In this document: piece after piece, positions 5,337 to 5,355 of the stretch
Numbering within the stretch: position 1 is the first letter of the stretch
How the letters are laid out: the number at the start of each line of letters is the position of its first letter
Assembly (NCBI GenBank): GCA_012519645.1
Contig: JAAYPU010000213.1
Location: forward strand, 1 to 5,355
From: Clostridiales bacterium
GTDB lineage: Bacteria > Bacillota > Clostridia > Peptostreptococcales > JAAYPU01
DNA length: 5,355 nt
Reading direction: 5' to 3'
Position numbers and translations under genes: made by a program
The notes under the pieces: generated by a model
The model's database searches: none
Told to the model about the DNA's origin: nothing
What the model saw: the letters and a program-made list of their open reading frames with translations, nothing else

Positions 5337-5355
5337 GGGAGTGCAATATGGATAT
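5337..5355 (+). CDS. Start of the next gene (only eight coding bases visible); identity not shown
   Basis: GGGAGTG (5337-5343) is a plausible ribosome binding site four bases before the ATG at 5348, after which only GAT and AT remain before the window ends. No product can be read. By the flgM-flgN-flgK-flgL order known in Firmicutes, the flagellar chaperone gene flgN or the hook-associated flgK is the likeliest identity; that is inference from context only. Confidence 0.4.

Noticed and set aside
1..5355. CRISPR array, insertion sequence, tRNA, rRNA or a novel defence-type system
   Set aside because: No spaced direct repeats, transposase motifs, tRNA-like folds or unassigned large ORFs were seen; the coding space is fully explained by motility genes.

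Overview
The window is an AT-rich segment of a flagellar and chemotaxis operon from a Gram-positive, anaerobe-type Firmicute, most likely a member of the Clostridia. The main reasons are a Bacillus/Clostridium-type CheY, a FliY that fuses a CheC-like CheY-P phosphatase to a FliN domain (instead of a plain short FliN), strong AGGAGG-type ribosome binding sites and low GC content. The species cannot be named from the sequence alone.

Layout, all on the + strand: the 3' part of cheW (to 413), cheR (422-1234), cheB (1237-2274), cheY (2322-2687), fliM (2727-3722), fliY (3715-4809), a short intergenic region with a sigma-28 (SigD)-type promoter (4824-4850), flgM (4887-5165), a 182-base non-coding stretch with tandem heptamers and several inverted repeats (5166-5347), and the first bases of another gene (from 5348), probably flgN or flgK by analogy with other Firmicutes. 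From cheW to fliY, gaps are 2 to 47 bases and fliM/fliY overlap by 8 bases, so these six genes look like one transcription unit. flgM seems to begin a second, SigD-dependent (late class) unit.

Together the genes cover receptor coupling (CheW), receptor adaptation by methylation and demethylation (CheR, CheB), the diffusible output signal (CheY), the motor switch that reads it (FliM, FliY), removal of the signal at the motor (FliY phosphatase centres) and the checkpoint on late flagellar genes (FlgM against SigD). cheA, cheC, cheD and receptor genes are not in the window.

I see no undescribed system. The genes are canonical and intact by their key residues. The parts that merit a second look are small: the SigD promoter buried in a palindrome, the structured spacer after flgM, an altered GGxG motif in FliM, and a G7 tract inside cheR.
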